Shown piece after piece: positions 1-7,593 of a stretch of DNA of 25,236 nt; position 1 is the stretch's first letter; each line of letters begins with the position of its first letter. The position numbers were made by a program, and so were the translations under genes. Below the pieces are notes generated by a model. It did no database searches. It saw only the letters and a program-made list of their open reading frames with translations, and was not told where the DNA came from. Source of the DNA: Acanthamoeba sp. SK_2022b (taxonomy: Eukaryota; Discosea; Longamoebia; Acanthamoebidae); the NCBI GenBank assembly GCA_027943245.1, contig JANDJZ010000910.1:1-25236 (forward strand), in the 5' to 3' direction.

Positions 1-576
1 CTCGATCTGGGCGAACTTGCGGCCGGCCTGCCACGACCAGGCCAGGGCCTGCACATCGAGCGGCTTGGGCGCGACGGCATAGTCGGTGTGGTTGACCGAG
101 GAGGGCACGCCCACGGTCATCCTGATGCCCTTGTACGTGCCTGCGGGCACCGTGCCCCTGACCTGCGTGTTCTGCGCCTGCGTGCCTACGTCGGCGCATG
201 CGCCGGTGCCGTCCTCCAGGTCGATCAGCGTCACCTCCTTGGTCTGCCAGTCGTTGACGTCCAGGGTGACGGCCACGGCCTCGCCCTTGTCATTGATCAG
301 CGAGACGCCGCTGACGTAAAAGCGCAGGTCATGCAGGTCCACCGTGGCCTGGCTGGTTCCCACGCCGGGGATGGGCGTGCCGCATTTGGCGGGCAGGTTG
401 CCGGCCTTGGCGGCGAACTCGATGGCCACGGGCTGGGGGCCCGTGGGCGTGGTGGGCGTGGTGGGCTGGCCGTTGTCACCGCCTCCGCCGCCACCGCAGG
501 CGGCCAGCAGCAGCGGCAGCGCGGTGGCGATCAGGGCGAGGGGAAAGCGGGAGTTGTCAAAGTAAGTGGTACGCAT
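1..576 (-). CDS. mbnP: MbnP-family periplasmic lipoprotein (3' end off window)
   Basis: The first 192 codons are visible and the gene continues past the left edge. A lipoprotein signal peptide ends in a lipobox with Cys27, followed by a poly-Gly and Thr/Pro linker. The next domain matches the MbnP family (metallo-mystery pair, four-Cys protein): two of the expected four cysteines are visible (Cys65 in AKCGTP, Cys127 in GTGACADVG), with the motifs DLRFYVSGVSL and WSWQAGRKF near the edge. Known MbnP proteins bind copper in the periplasm, and the partner di-haem protein MbnH oxidises one of their tryptophans to kynurenine. The mbnH partner would be expected just left of the window. The gene lies downstream of a PCuAC chaperone and a DUF2946 gene on the same strand, which fits copper handling. 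The start is set by the signal peptide; no good ribosome binding site is visible. The symbol is given at family level. Confidence 0.8.
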   Translation of the reverse strand, partial: MRTTYFDNSRFPLALIATALPLLLAACGGGGGGDNGQPTTPTTPTGPQPVAIEFAAKAGNLPAKCGTPIPGVGTSQATVDLHDLRFYVSGVSLINDKGEAVAVTLDVNDWQTKEVTLIDLEDGTGACADVGTQAQNTQVRGTVPAGTYKGIRMTVGVPSSVNHTDYAVAPKPLDVQALAWSWQAGRKFAQIE

Positions 577-725
577 GGGTAAACGGTTTCTTGGTGCCTG
601 CGCTGGGGCCATGGCTGCGCGCAGGCGTGGGTAACCCTGCAGGCTGCGACACGGGTCGCGGCTTGGCATGGGAAAGGAATTCGGGAATGGGCGACGGCAT
701 GCCGCCCGTGCGGCCCTTTCGGGCT

Positions 726-1211
726 TCAGGGAAGGGGAGGCGCCCTGGGGGGAGTGCTCAGCACCACGCGCAGCACGGTGTCCCGCGGGCGCAGGGCCTG
801 GGGCGGCAGCGGGGTGGGAGGCGGCGGCGCGGCAAAGCGCAGGTCCGCGCGGGACACATCAGGAGGGGCATCGCCCACGACCCGGCACAGCGGGCAATGC
901 GCCTGGCCAGCGGCCGTGGTTTGACCATCGGCTTTGGGCTCGCCTGCAGCAGACACCGGTTGCGCCTGCTGCAGTCCCAGGGGCGTGCAGACTTCCATGG
1001 CCAGCCGCGCCAGCGGGTCGCCACTGCCCTGGCCCGATGCCAGCACCATCGTCAGGGCAGGGTGCACAAAGGCGAACAGCAGCGCCGCAGCCATCCAGGC
1101 GGCAAAGCGCCGTCCCTGGTCGCGCCGCTGTCGTGCGCCCGGCAACGCCCACGGCCAGGCGGGTGGCCCGAAGGCCACCCAGCGCTTGATGCGGAAGCTG
1201 CTGCAGCGCAT
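726..1211 (-). CDS. DUF2946 family small membrane/periplasmic protein
   Basis: About 161 residues. A basic N-terminus is followed by one hydrophobic segment (MAAALLFAFVHPALTMV), then a conserved Cys (EVCTPLG), a CPLC pair (HCPLCRVVGD) and a proline-rich tail. That order (single hydrophobic segment, lone Cys, CPxC, Pro-rich end) is the DUF2946 pattern, shared with the proteins at 6578-6937 and 7141-7593. The function is unknown; the family recurs beside copper chaperones and TonB-dependent receptors, so thiol-based metal handling at the membrane is an inference. The ATG at 1211 lies 10 nt after the stop of the PCuAC gene, suggesting one operon. An earlier in-frame start would overlap the chaperone gene. 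Confidence 0.7.
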   Translation of the reverse strand: MRCSSFRIKRWVAFGPPAWPWALPGARQRRDQGRRFAAWMAAALLFAFVHPALTMVLASGQGSGDPLARLAMEVCTPLGLQQAQPVSAAGEPKADGQTTAAGQAHCPLCRVVGDAPPDVSRADLRFAAPPPPTPLPPQALRPRDTVLRVVLSTPPRAPPLP

Positions 1212-1221
1212 GGGCCCTGTG

Positions 1222-1689
1222 TCAGTGCTTGTGATCGTGGCCCGAGGGCGCCGCCTTGGTGGCCAGCGGGCGTACGGGCGCCTGCACCTGCACGGATTCA
1301 CGCTTGCCGTCCTTGCCTTCGATGATGAGGGTCAGGGGCACGGTCTGGCCTTCCTGCACCTGCTGCTTGAGGTCCAGCAGCATCACGTGGTAGCCGCCGG
1401 GCTTGAGCTCCACGGTCTTGCCTGCCGGCAGCGCGATGGACGGCACCTGGCGCATCTTCATCACGTTGTCCTGCATGGCCATCTCATGGACTTCGACGAC
1501 CGGCGTCAGGGGCGAAGTCGCTGCGACGAGCTTGCTGTCCTGGGCGGCCTGCAGTTTCAGGAAGGCGCCGGTGGCCTTTTGCTGCGGCACGGTGGCGCGC
1601 ACCCAGGCATCACTGACGCTGACCTGGGCATTGGCGAATCCGCTGATCATGGCGGCGGCGAGGGCAAGCAAACGGACGTGGCGTTTCAT
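1222..1689 (-). CDS. PCuAC-type periplasmic copper chaperone
   Basis: 155 residues. A signal peptide (about residues 1-21, ending FANAQ) is followed by a PCuAC (DUF461) cupredoxin-like domain. The Cu(I)-binding signature H-x10-M-x21-H-x-M is complete: I count His68, Met79, His101 and Met103, with the typical LKPGGYHVM context. The C-terminus is His-rich (GHDHKH), as in copper chaperones with a flexible second metal-binding tail. These proteins carry copper in the periplasm, classically to the CuA and CuB centres of cytochrome oxidases. The ATG at 1689 follows a strong AAGGAG site, which decides it over an in-frame ATG 21 nt upstream. It is probably cotranscribed with the DUF2946 and MbnP genes downstream. 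Confidence 0.92.
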   Translation of the reverse strand: MKRHVRLLALAAAMISGFANAQVSVSDAWVRATVPQQKATGAFLKLQAAQDSKLVAATSPLTPVVEVHEMAMQDNVMKMRQVPSIALPAGKTVELKPGGYHVMLLDLKQQVQEGQTVPLTLIIEGKDGKRESVQVQAPVRPLATKAAPSGHDHKH

Positions 1690-1736
1690 GGGTTTCTCCT
1701 TCGTTGGCAAAAATGTCGTGTGTGTCGGGTGCGTGC

Positions 1737-1769
1737 CTGGTGCGTGACTGGTACGCGACTGGTGCGGTG
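1737..1769. repeat. Three imperfect 11-bp tandem repeats
   Basis: Three consecutive units beginning CTGGTGCG or CTGGTACG lie in the roughly 100-bp gap between the receptor's natural 3' end and the PCuAC start. They have no evident coding role and may be replication-slippage products. A similar 9-bp repeat occurs at 4395-4420 in the same gene cluster. Confidence 0.5.
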
Positions 1770-1788
1770 GACGGCTGGAAGGTGTCCA

Positions 1789-3849
1789 TCAGAAGCGCAG
1801 GTTCATGCTGGCATAGACGCCGCGCCCGTCGGCGGGCGAGTAGCCCGAGGAGCCGCTGTCATACCAGGCTTAGACGTACTTGCGGTTGGTGACGTTCTTG
1901 ACCTGCAGGCCCAGGTCCATGGTGTCCGAGAGCCGGTAGCTGGCACCCAGGTTCAGCACGGCGAACTTGCCTGCGCGGCCCTGGGTATTGGTGCGCTCCA
2001 GGTAGTAGTCGCCCTGGGCATTGCCCCAGGCCGACAGCTTCAGCCGGTCCGTGGCCTGCCAGTCCACGCCGGCCGAGACCAGGTAGTGCGGCACGTTCTC
2101 GATTTCCTTGCCCAGGGTGGCGGGAGCGCTGGGGTCGGGCGCGGTGATGCGCGCCACCTGATGGGAGTAGGCGATCCAGGCGGTGGTGCGGGCATGGGGC
2201 TTCATGTTGAGCTGTATGTCGTAGCCCTTGCGCAGCGTCTTGCCCACGTTGCCCAGGCCGCCGGGGTCGGGCAGGCCGTCCACGCCCAGCACCCGGGCCA
2301 CCTCGCCCGAGGCGCGCTGCTCCCAGTAGGTCACGCGGCCGTTGAGCCAGGGCAGGGGAGAGAACTTGACGCCCGCTTCCCAGCCATCATTGATGGAGGG
2401 CCTGAGGTTGCGATCCTGCGTGCGGTAGGCGTCGATGCCCGAGCCGATCTGGAAGGTCCGGCCCCAGTTCGCGTAGACGCTGGCCTGCTGGCTCAGGGTG
2501 TAGGCGATGCTGATCTTGGGCTGCTTGATCAGGCCGTAGTCATGCACGGGGGCGCGCGTGCCGGCCAGGCGGTCGATGAAGTGGCCATCCACGTCGTCAA
2601 TGCGCAGCGCCGGGATGATCCGCAGGGCTTCGATGGGGCGGATCACGGCCTGCACATAGGCGCCCTGCGTATTGAGGTCGAAGTCCCAGTCGCGGAACTG
2701 CGAGGTCCGCACGCGCTCCGTGGTGCGGTAGCGCTGGCCCAGGTTGCTTTGCCGCTGGGCGTCCAGACCGCCTTCGAGCGTGAATTCATGCGCCCAGGCC
2801 ACCTTGGGGCGCCAGGTCAGGGTGGTGATGGCGCCTTGCTGCTGCTCGTCGTTGTAGCGCTCCTGCTGAGATCCCGCTGCCGAGAAGCGCACCCAGCGCT
2901 GGTTCTCGTACTGGTTGGCGTAGACCTTGGCAGACAGCGACAGCTCAGGCGTCAGTTCGCCATCCAGATGGGCGCTGAGCTGGCCGGTTTCCCGCTCGCC
3001 ACGGTCGGCCGCCGCATAGGCCGGGGAGCTGCGCGGCGCCTTGATGGCTTCTTCGTAGCTGAGGTAGCCCGACTCCAGCGCCTTATTGCGGTAGTAGCGC
3101 GCGATCATGCCGGTGCGCCAGCGGCCATCGTCCGAGGTGTAGAACCATTTGCCGGACAGGGACAGCTTGCGGGCATCGGCATGGTCCCGGTAGCCGTCCG
3201 AATCGCGCCAGGCCAGGAAGTAGTTCTGGCTCCAGTTGCCGCTCTCGATGCCCTTGGACACCTGCAACTCCTGGGTGCCGAAGCTGCCCACGGTCACGCT
3301 GGCACGGCCCTCGTTGCCGCCCGTGCGGGTGATCACGTTGGCATTGCCGGCGATGTTGTTGAGGCCGTAGCGCGCGTCATTGGTGCCGCGCACGATCTCG
3401 ATGGCCTCGATGTCCAGCGGGAAGACCGCGTCCAGAAAGGGCATGCCCCCGGCGTTGTCATTGCTGGGGATGCCATCGATCAGCAGCTTGACCGCATTGA
3501 TGCGGCCTTCGCCGTTGAAGCCCCGGAAGGAGAAGCGCCCGGCATCCGTGCCCTGCTTGAACTGCGTGACCTGCACGCCGGGCGCCTTGGACAGCAGCTC
3601 CCAGCTGTAGTCCACATGCTCGTTCTCGAGGATGTCCGCGCCCACGATGTCCACGGAGCTGAACACGCTGCGCGTGGACAGCGGGCCGGAGGCCTTGGAG
3701 GTGATGCTGATGGTGCCCAGCGTCAGGGCGGAGTCGTCCTGGCTCAACGGTTGGGGGGCGACCAGGCCCTGGGCATGGGCCGCCGAGGCCAGTGCCAGGG
3801 CGATGGACAGGGCCAGGGGGCTGCGCGAGAAGGAGAGGGAGACAGACAT
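1789..3849 (-). pseudogene. TonB-dependent receptor with premature stop near C-terminus
   Basis: An outer-membrane TonB-dependent receptor: signal peptide ending AAHAQ, a TonB-box-like LGTISITSK, a plug domain with FRGFNGEGR and EIVRGTNDARYG, then the beta-barrel. The open frame from 3849 ends at a TAA at 1872-1870 directly after NRKYV. Reading on in the same frame gives AWYDSGSSGYSPADGRG and closes with MNLRF and a TGA at 1791-1789. An aromatic C-terminal strand ending in Phe is the normal receptor end and is needed for insertion by the BAM complex, so one base change (a Tyr codon to TAA) has probably removed the last strand or strands. The full frame is 687 codons counting both stops. The open portion alone is 1870-3849 (659 residues). 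The substrate is unknown; the neighbours suggest copper or a copper chelate. There is no strong ribosome binding site before the ATG at 3849. Confidence 0.8.
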
Positions 3850-3891
3850 CAGGTGAGGCAGACGGTGGATGGTGTGGAGGAGGCGATCGGC

Positions 3892-4383
3892 TCAATGGGC
3901 CGGATGTGCGGATGGGGGATGCTGGCCCTGCGCGTCCATATGGACCATGCCGTCGAACAGGGACAGCAGGGCGCGGCGCGGGGCGGGCATGGCGGACTCG
4001 GCCTGCACGACCTTGCTGGCCAGACTGCGCGCGGCCGATGCAGACAGGCCAGCCATTGCCAGCATCTTGGGGTCCTTGAGTCCATCGCCGCCACAGGCGG
4101 CCACCAGCCATTGGCCCTGCGCGTCGCGCCGCAGCAGGGCCCGGCCACCGCGATCGCCTTGTATCCATCCGGCGACCGCATGGCCGCCTTCGATGGAGAT
4201 GGGCGCTACCTCCAGCCTAGCCTCGGGCTTGTCCCAGGTGGCCATCATGACGCTGCGGATGGCCGCCGCATCAGCCGACCCGGCCGTGGCGGGGGGCGTC
4301 GCGCCCGAGGCCGCCGCCATGGCGGGCAGGCCCAGGACCAGGGCCATCGACAGGGCGATGCTGCTCAAAGAAAGATGTCTCAT
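3892..4383 (-). CDS. Copper uptake system-associated periplasmic protein
   Basis: 163 residues. A signal peptide (residues 1 to about 24, ending AMAAAS) is followed by a compact domain with IRSVMMATWDKPEARLEV, AVAGWIQGDRGGRALLRR and CGGDGLKD. That pattern matches a family I know as copper uptake system-associated protein, found next to TonB receptors and PCuAC chaperones. The biochemical role is not established. The C-terminus is rich in His and Met (MVHMDAQGQHPP, SAHPAH), consistent with metal binding. The ATG at 4383 follows a good AAGGAG site. The gene is sandwiched between two receptor genes with gaps of about 40 nt on each side, so all three are probably one transcript. Confidence 0.75.
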   Translation of the reverse strand: MRHLSLSSIALSMALVLGLPAMAAASGATPPATAGSADAAAIRSVMMATWDKPEARLEVAPISIEGGHAVAGWIQGDRGGRALLRRDAQGQWLVAACGGDGLKDPKMLAMAGLSASAARSLASKVVQAESAMPAPRRALLSLFDGMVHMDAQGQHPPSAHPAH

Positions 4384-4394
4384 GTGTGCTCCTT

Positions 4395-4420
4395 GTGCGG
4401 GCTGTGCGGGCTGTGCGGGC
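4395..4420. repeat. 9-bp tandem repeat, nearly three units
   Basis: The unit GTGCGGGCT is repeated about 2.9 times in the short gap between the receptor stop at 4427 and the start of the copper-uptake-associated gene. It lies just upstream of that gene's ribosome binding site, so changes in copy number would alter the spacing of the untranslated region. Confidence 0.6.
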
Positions 4421-4426
4421 GGGGGA

Positions 4427-6370
4427 TCAGAAGCTGGCCGCCACGCCGATCTGTGCCGAGCGGCCGGGCATGGGGTAGCCGGGGCGATAGGCGTAGTTGC
4501 GGTCGAACAGGTTCTCCACGGCCAGGAAAACCTCTCCCTTGCTGCCCAGGGCAGGCACCGGATAGGCCACTCGCAGGTTGGCCACGGCAAAGCCGGCCAC
4601 GCGCTCGGTGTTGGCGGCATCGGCGCCCCGCGCGCGGCTCAGCGCCCAGACTGCCGACTGGTACTGCGCATCGAAGGCGACCCGCACCGGGCCGGCCTTG
4701 CCATTGACGCCCAGCGTCAGCGCGCGGCGCGGGCTGTAGGGCAGGTTGTCCATGCTGGGGTCCAGCAGCGTCAGGCCGGCAAAGCCCGACCAGCCGCCGC
4801 CCAGCGCCTGGCGCAGCGACAGCTCCATGCCGCGCATGGTGTAGCCGCCCAGGTTGATGAACTGCGGCGGGGGCGGGACATTGGGCGGAAAGCCGAAGAC
4901 ATAGCGGTTCTTGACCTTGTCGTGGAAGATGCTGGCGTCAAGCTGTGTGGCCTGCGACAGCGTCCACTTGAAGCCCAGTTCGGCGTGGTCCATCTCCTCG
5001 GCAGACAACTGCTGCCACGTGGAGCCCAGGGCCGGAATCAGCGATGCCAGCAGCGGCGTCTCCAGTCCGGGGTAGTTGATGCCGCGCGACAGGTTGGCGT
5101 AGACGGTGAACTGCTCCGAGGCCAGCGACAGGCCCGCATGGGGGGCCGCCTTGGAGCTGAACTGGCTGTGGTCGTACATGCGCAGGCCTGCGGAGGGCAC
5201 CAGGCTCCATGTCGCCGACAGCGGGATCTCCTGGCTGAGTCCCGCATAGGGAGAGGTGATCCTGAAGGTGGGCGCCTGGAAAAATCCCTGCGGCGCTGGT
5301 GCGACGCGGTTGAAAGCGGCATCGCCCGAAATGCGGTCATGGTCCAGGCCGGCAGTGACGGTGGCCCCCTTCCAGGGCGAGAACTGTTCCTTCCAGCGCA
5401 GGCCGCTCATGCGGAACTTGTTGATGCTGTCGCCGTCCGGCGCGGGCTGGTCCAGCCAGTCGCCCCGGCCGTGGTTGCTGTACAGCTTGAGCTCGCCCCG
5501 CCAGTCACCATGCACGTGGGACACGGAGCTGCTGAACATGCTGGCCTTGGTGTTGTACTGGGGGGCCAGCGCCGCAGCGGCAAGCCGTGCGTCGCCAGGG
5601 TCCCTGGCCTTGTTGTCCACCTGCAGGAAGCTGGCCGCCACCGACCAGTTCGCATCCAGCCTGTAGCCAATGCGCCCCATGAGGTTGCTGAGCCGGCCAT
5701 CCGCATTGGCGCGGTGGCCGTCCGAGCGCGCAAAGCCCTGGGCCAGGCTCCAATCCAGGTTGCCGCTTCTGCCCAGCAGACTGGCCTGTTCGGTGAGGGT
5801 GCCGTAGGAGCCCGCCGAGATCCTGGCATCCCCGTGCACGCCGTCCTCGGTGGCGCGGCGCGTGAGCAAGTCGATGGAGGCGAAGTTGTTGCCATTGACC
5901 TGGGGCTGCGGGCTCTTGTAGACCGTGATGGACTGCATGCCGTTGACGGGCAGCAGGTCCAGCAGGGGATGGCTCCACAGTCCCATGTAGAACGGCACGC
6001 CGTCCACATAGGTCTTGATCTCGCTGCCGGGTCGGCTCACACCCATGCCGCGGATATAGACGGCGCCGCCCTGATCGCCGCCAAAGGCACCCACGGGGTT
6101 GTAGCGCGAGATCTGGACACCGGGCGTGCGGCGCAGGGCCGAGGCCAGGTCCACCGCGTTCTGGTCGCGTAGTTGGTCCTGGGTGATCACGGCCGAGTTG
6201 GAGGAAAACGCATCCAGCTCCATCTCTTCCACCACGGGGCGGGCATTGACGGTGACGGGGACCATCCGAGGCTCCTGGGCATGCGCGCCGGCAGCCAGTG
6301 TGAGAAGCGCCGAGGCGATGGAGGACCTGTGGAAAACGGCCGGAATGCAGGTGAAGCGTTGGGCAAGCAT
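4427..6370 (-). CDS. TonB-dependent outer-membrane receptor (putative copper)
   Basis: 647 residues. A signal peptide (ending AAGAHAQ) precedes a TonB-box-like MVPVTVNA and a plug domain with ALRRTPGVQISRYNP, VYIRGMGVSRPG and TYVDGVPFYMG. A barrel follows, ending in NLFDRNYAYRPGYPMPGRSAQ and a C-terminal Phe, so this copy is intact, unlike the neighbour at 1789-3849. It would take a ligand across the outer membrane using TonB energy. The ligand cannot be read from sequence; the adjacent copper chaperone genes suggest copper or a copper chelate. The ATG at 6370 starts a credible signal peptide but has no clear ribosome binding site. About 200 nt with no recognisable gene separate it from the DUF2946 gene upstream. 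Confidence 0.88.
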   Translation of the reverse strand: MLAQRFTCIPAVFHRSSIASALLTLAAGAHAQEPRMVPVTVNARPVVEEMELDAFSSNSAVITQDQLRDQNAVDLASALRRTPGVQISRYNPVGAFGGDQGGAVYIRGMGVSRPGSEIKTYVDGVPFYMGLWSHPLLDLLPVNGMQSITVYKSPQPQVNGNNFASIDLLTRRATEDGVHGDARISAGSYGTLTEQASLLGRSGNLDWSLAQGFARSDGHRANADGRLSNLMGRIGYRLDANWSVAASFLQVDNKARDPGDARLAAAALAPQYNTKASMFSSSVSHVHGDWRGELKLYSNHGRGDWLDQPAPDGDSINKFRMSGLRWKEQFSPWKGATVTAGLDHDRISGDAAFNRVAPAPQGFFQAPTFRITSPYAGLSQEIPLSATWSLVPSAGLRMYDHSQFSSKAAPHAGLSLASEQFTVYANLSRGINYPGLETPLLASLIPALGSTWQQLSAEEMDHAELGFKWTLSQATQLDASIFHDKVKNRYVFGFPPNVPPPPQFINLGGYTMRGMELSLRQALGGGWSGFAGLTLLDPSMDNLPYSPRRALTLGVNGKAGPVRVAFDAQYQSAVWALSRARGADAANTERVAGFAVANLRVAYPVPALGSKGEVFLAVENLFDRNYAYRPGYPMPGRSAQIGVAASF

Positions 6371-6577
6371 GGGTGTGCACGCAGTCCGTCTGAACTGCGC
6401 AAATCATTGTTGGACGATCCAGGGCAGGCCGTTGCCCGTGCGCCGCACCGCCGGCCTGGTCACAGGCGGGCGCAATGGGGGCTTGGGGCAGGCCAGGAAA
6501 TGACCTCGCAACTGGCGTGGCGCAAGGCCTTGCCATGGTGTCGCGGCCAAGGCAGCCGCGCTATCGATGCGAGGGAA

Positions 6578-6937
6578 TCAGGCCTGTGCGGGAGGCCCGC
6601 GGGGCGGAAGCGGCGCGCCGACCAGGGCTGCGATATGGGCCGCTGCAAACGGATGCAGGGCTGCCGCCAGAGGATGGGGTTGTGCCACCGCCAGGCTGAC
6701 GGGAGGCAGAGGCAATGCAGGGGCCAGGCACATCGAGCAATCGAGCGTGTGCTGACCTGGCGCCTGGGCCTGGCCCTCGTCGTCAAGAACCACCATGGTG
6801 ATGGCTCCGCCGCTGGAGCAGATGAGCTCCATGGTCTTGGGGTTCACGAAGGGCGAAGCGCCCGCAACACCCAGCGTCAGCAGGAACCACGCCAGGGCGA
6901 GGCGCTTCCAGAATGACGATGTGCGAAGGGTGTGCAT
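6578..6937 (-). CDS. DUF2946 family protein, probably leaderless
   Basis: 119 residues. An N-terminal hydrophobic segment (LALAWFLLTLGVAGAS) is followed by ELICSSGG, VVLDDEGQAQ, the LDCSMC pair and a tail ending GAPLPPRGPPAQA. The protein is clearly paralogous to the one encoded divergently at 7141-7593: the two begin with matching MxTLR residues and share the Cys pattern. The ATG at 6937 is 8 nt after a CATAAT box with no ribosome binding site between them, pointing to a leaderless message. It is the first gene of the leftward copper cluster. Its function is unknown. Confidence 0.75.
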   Translation of the reverse strand: MHTLRTSSFWKRLALAWFLLTLGVAGASPFVNPKTMELICSSGGAITMVVLDDEGQAQAPGQHTLDCSMCLAPALPLPPVSLAVAQPHPLAAALHPFAAAHIAALVGAPLPPRGPPAQA

Positions 6938-6945
6938 AGCCCGCG

Positions 6946-6975
6946 ATTATGGCGGCGATATCGGACCGACAGCAA
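6946..6975 (-). promoter_or_regulatory. Promoter of the leftward DUF2946 gene
   Basis: On the minus strand, TTGCTG (6975-6970) and CATAAT (6951-6946) are separated by 18 bp, a plausible sigma-70 pair. The -10 box ends 8 nt before the ATG at 6937, so transcription would start at or very near the start codon. Confidence 0.5.
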
Positions 6976-7011
6976 CCTTCTTGCGCAATGGCGGATGCAG
7001 ATCCGGCCCGG

Positions 7012-7025
7012 TTGATCTTGGTCAA
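7012..7025. promoter_or_regulatory. FNR/ANR-like box candidate
   Basis: TTGATCTTGGTCAA matches the FNR/ANR consensus TTGAT-N4-ATCAA at nine of ten defined positions. It lies about 80 bp upstream of the predicted leftward start and about 120 bp upstream of the rightward one. Low-oxygen control of copper uptake would make sense for copper-dependent respiratory enzymes, but this is an inference from a single site. Confidence 0.35.
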
Positions 7026-7126
7026 GGTGCTGCCGCCGCTTGAAGGCTGCGGATGGCAAGGCAGTTTTGCAGGGAACTCACAACAGCTTGCCAGGCAGTT
7101 GCCTCGCTCAACAGGCGATGGCCCCC

Positions 7127-7142
7127 CATAATGCGTACGCAT
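7127..7142 (+). promoter_or_regulatory. CATAAT -10 box and 12-bp palindrome at the rightward start
   Basis: CATAAT (7127-7132) stands 8 nt before the ATG at 7141, the same arrangement as for the divergent paralogue. No good -35 is visible, so an activator may be needed. The sequence ATGCGTACGCAT (7131-7142) is a perfect palindrome covering the expected transcription start and overlapping the start codon, where a bound regulator could block initiation. Confidence 0.45.
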
Positions 7143-7593
7143 GCAAACCTTGCGCAACTGCCTGATGCTGCCCCGCCTTGCTTTGGCGTGGTTCATGCTG
7201 GCATTGGCGATGGCCGTGGCGTCGCCCATCGTGCACCCGCGCTCCCTGGAAGTGGTTTGCACGGGCAATGGCAGCATGCAGGTGGTCGTTCTGGATGACG
7301 AAGGACAGGCGAGTGCCGGCACGCACCACTCGCTCGACTGTCCTTTGTGCCTGGTGGTCACGCCTGCCTTGCTTCATCCTTCGCCGGAGTTTGAACAGCC
7401 GCAGCCGTTGGGTTTGGCGGTGCAGCCCGTGGAGTCGGCGCGCATTGCCGCGCTGGGTGGGGGCACCGCTTCCGCCCAGAGGTCCGCCGGCGCGCGTGTA
7501 AGCCTTGTGCGGCGGGCCCCGATGCCTGCCTCACCTTCGCCGCCGGGCCTTGTGGGGCACGGCAGGTCTCACTTGCACGCAAATCGCTCATGA
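7141..7593 (+). CDS. DUF2946 family protein with 3' frameshift
   Basis: 150 residues as read. The N-terminus (MQTLRN, hydrophobic segment, EVVCTGNG, VVLDDEGQAS, LDCPLCLVV) parallels the divergent DUF2946 protein. The end differs: after RIAAL the frame gives GGGTASAQRS, while one frame over the same DNA gives VGAPLPPRGPPARV and a TAA at 7499-7501, closely matching the paralogue's end (VGAPLPPRGPPAQA). One surplus G in the runs at 7455-7463 explains this. As it stands the frame runs on to 7593 and its TGA overlaps the ATG of the receptor gene (ATGA). This is probably a frameshift mutation or a homopolymer sequencing error; the Cys-containing core is unaffected. Confidence 0.7.
   Translation: MQTLRNCLMLPRLALAWFMLALAMAVASPIVHPRSLEVVCTGNGSMQVVVLDDEGQASAGTHHSLDCPLCLVVTPALLHPSPEFEQPQPLGLAVQPVESARIAALGGGTASAQRSAGARVSLVRRAPMPASPSPPGLVGHGRSHLHANRS

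Noticed and set aside
934..4707. A 1257-codon open frame on the plus strand
   Set aside because: It lies opposite the copper chaperone, two receptors and an associated gene with clear family motifs. Long antisense frames are common in high-GC DNA; its protein is Gly/Ala/Arg/His-rich and shows no domain.
3869..6172. A 767-codon plus-strand frame
   Set aside because: Antisense shadow of the receptor at 4427-6370, with no start signal or recognisable domain.
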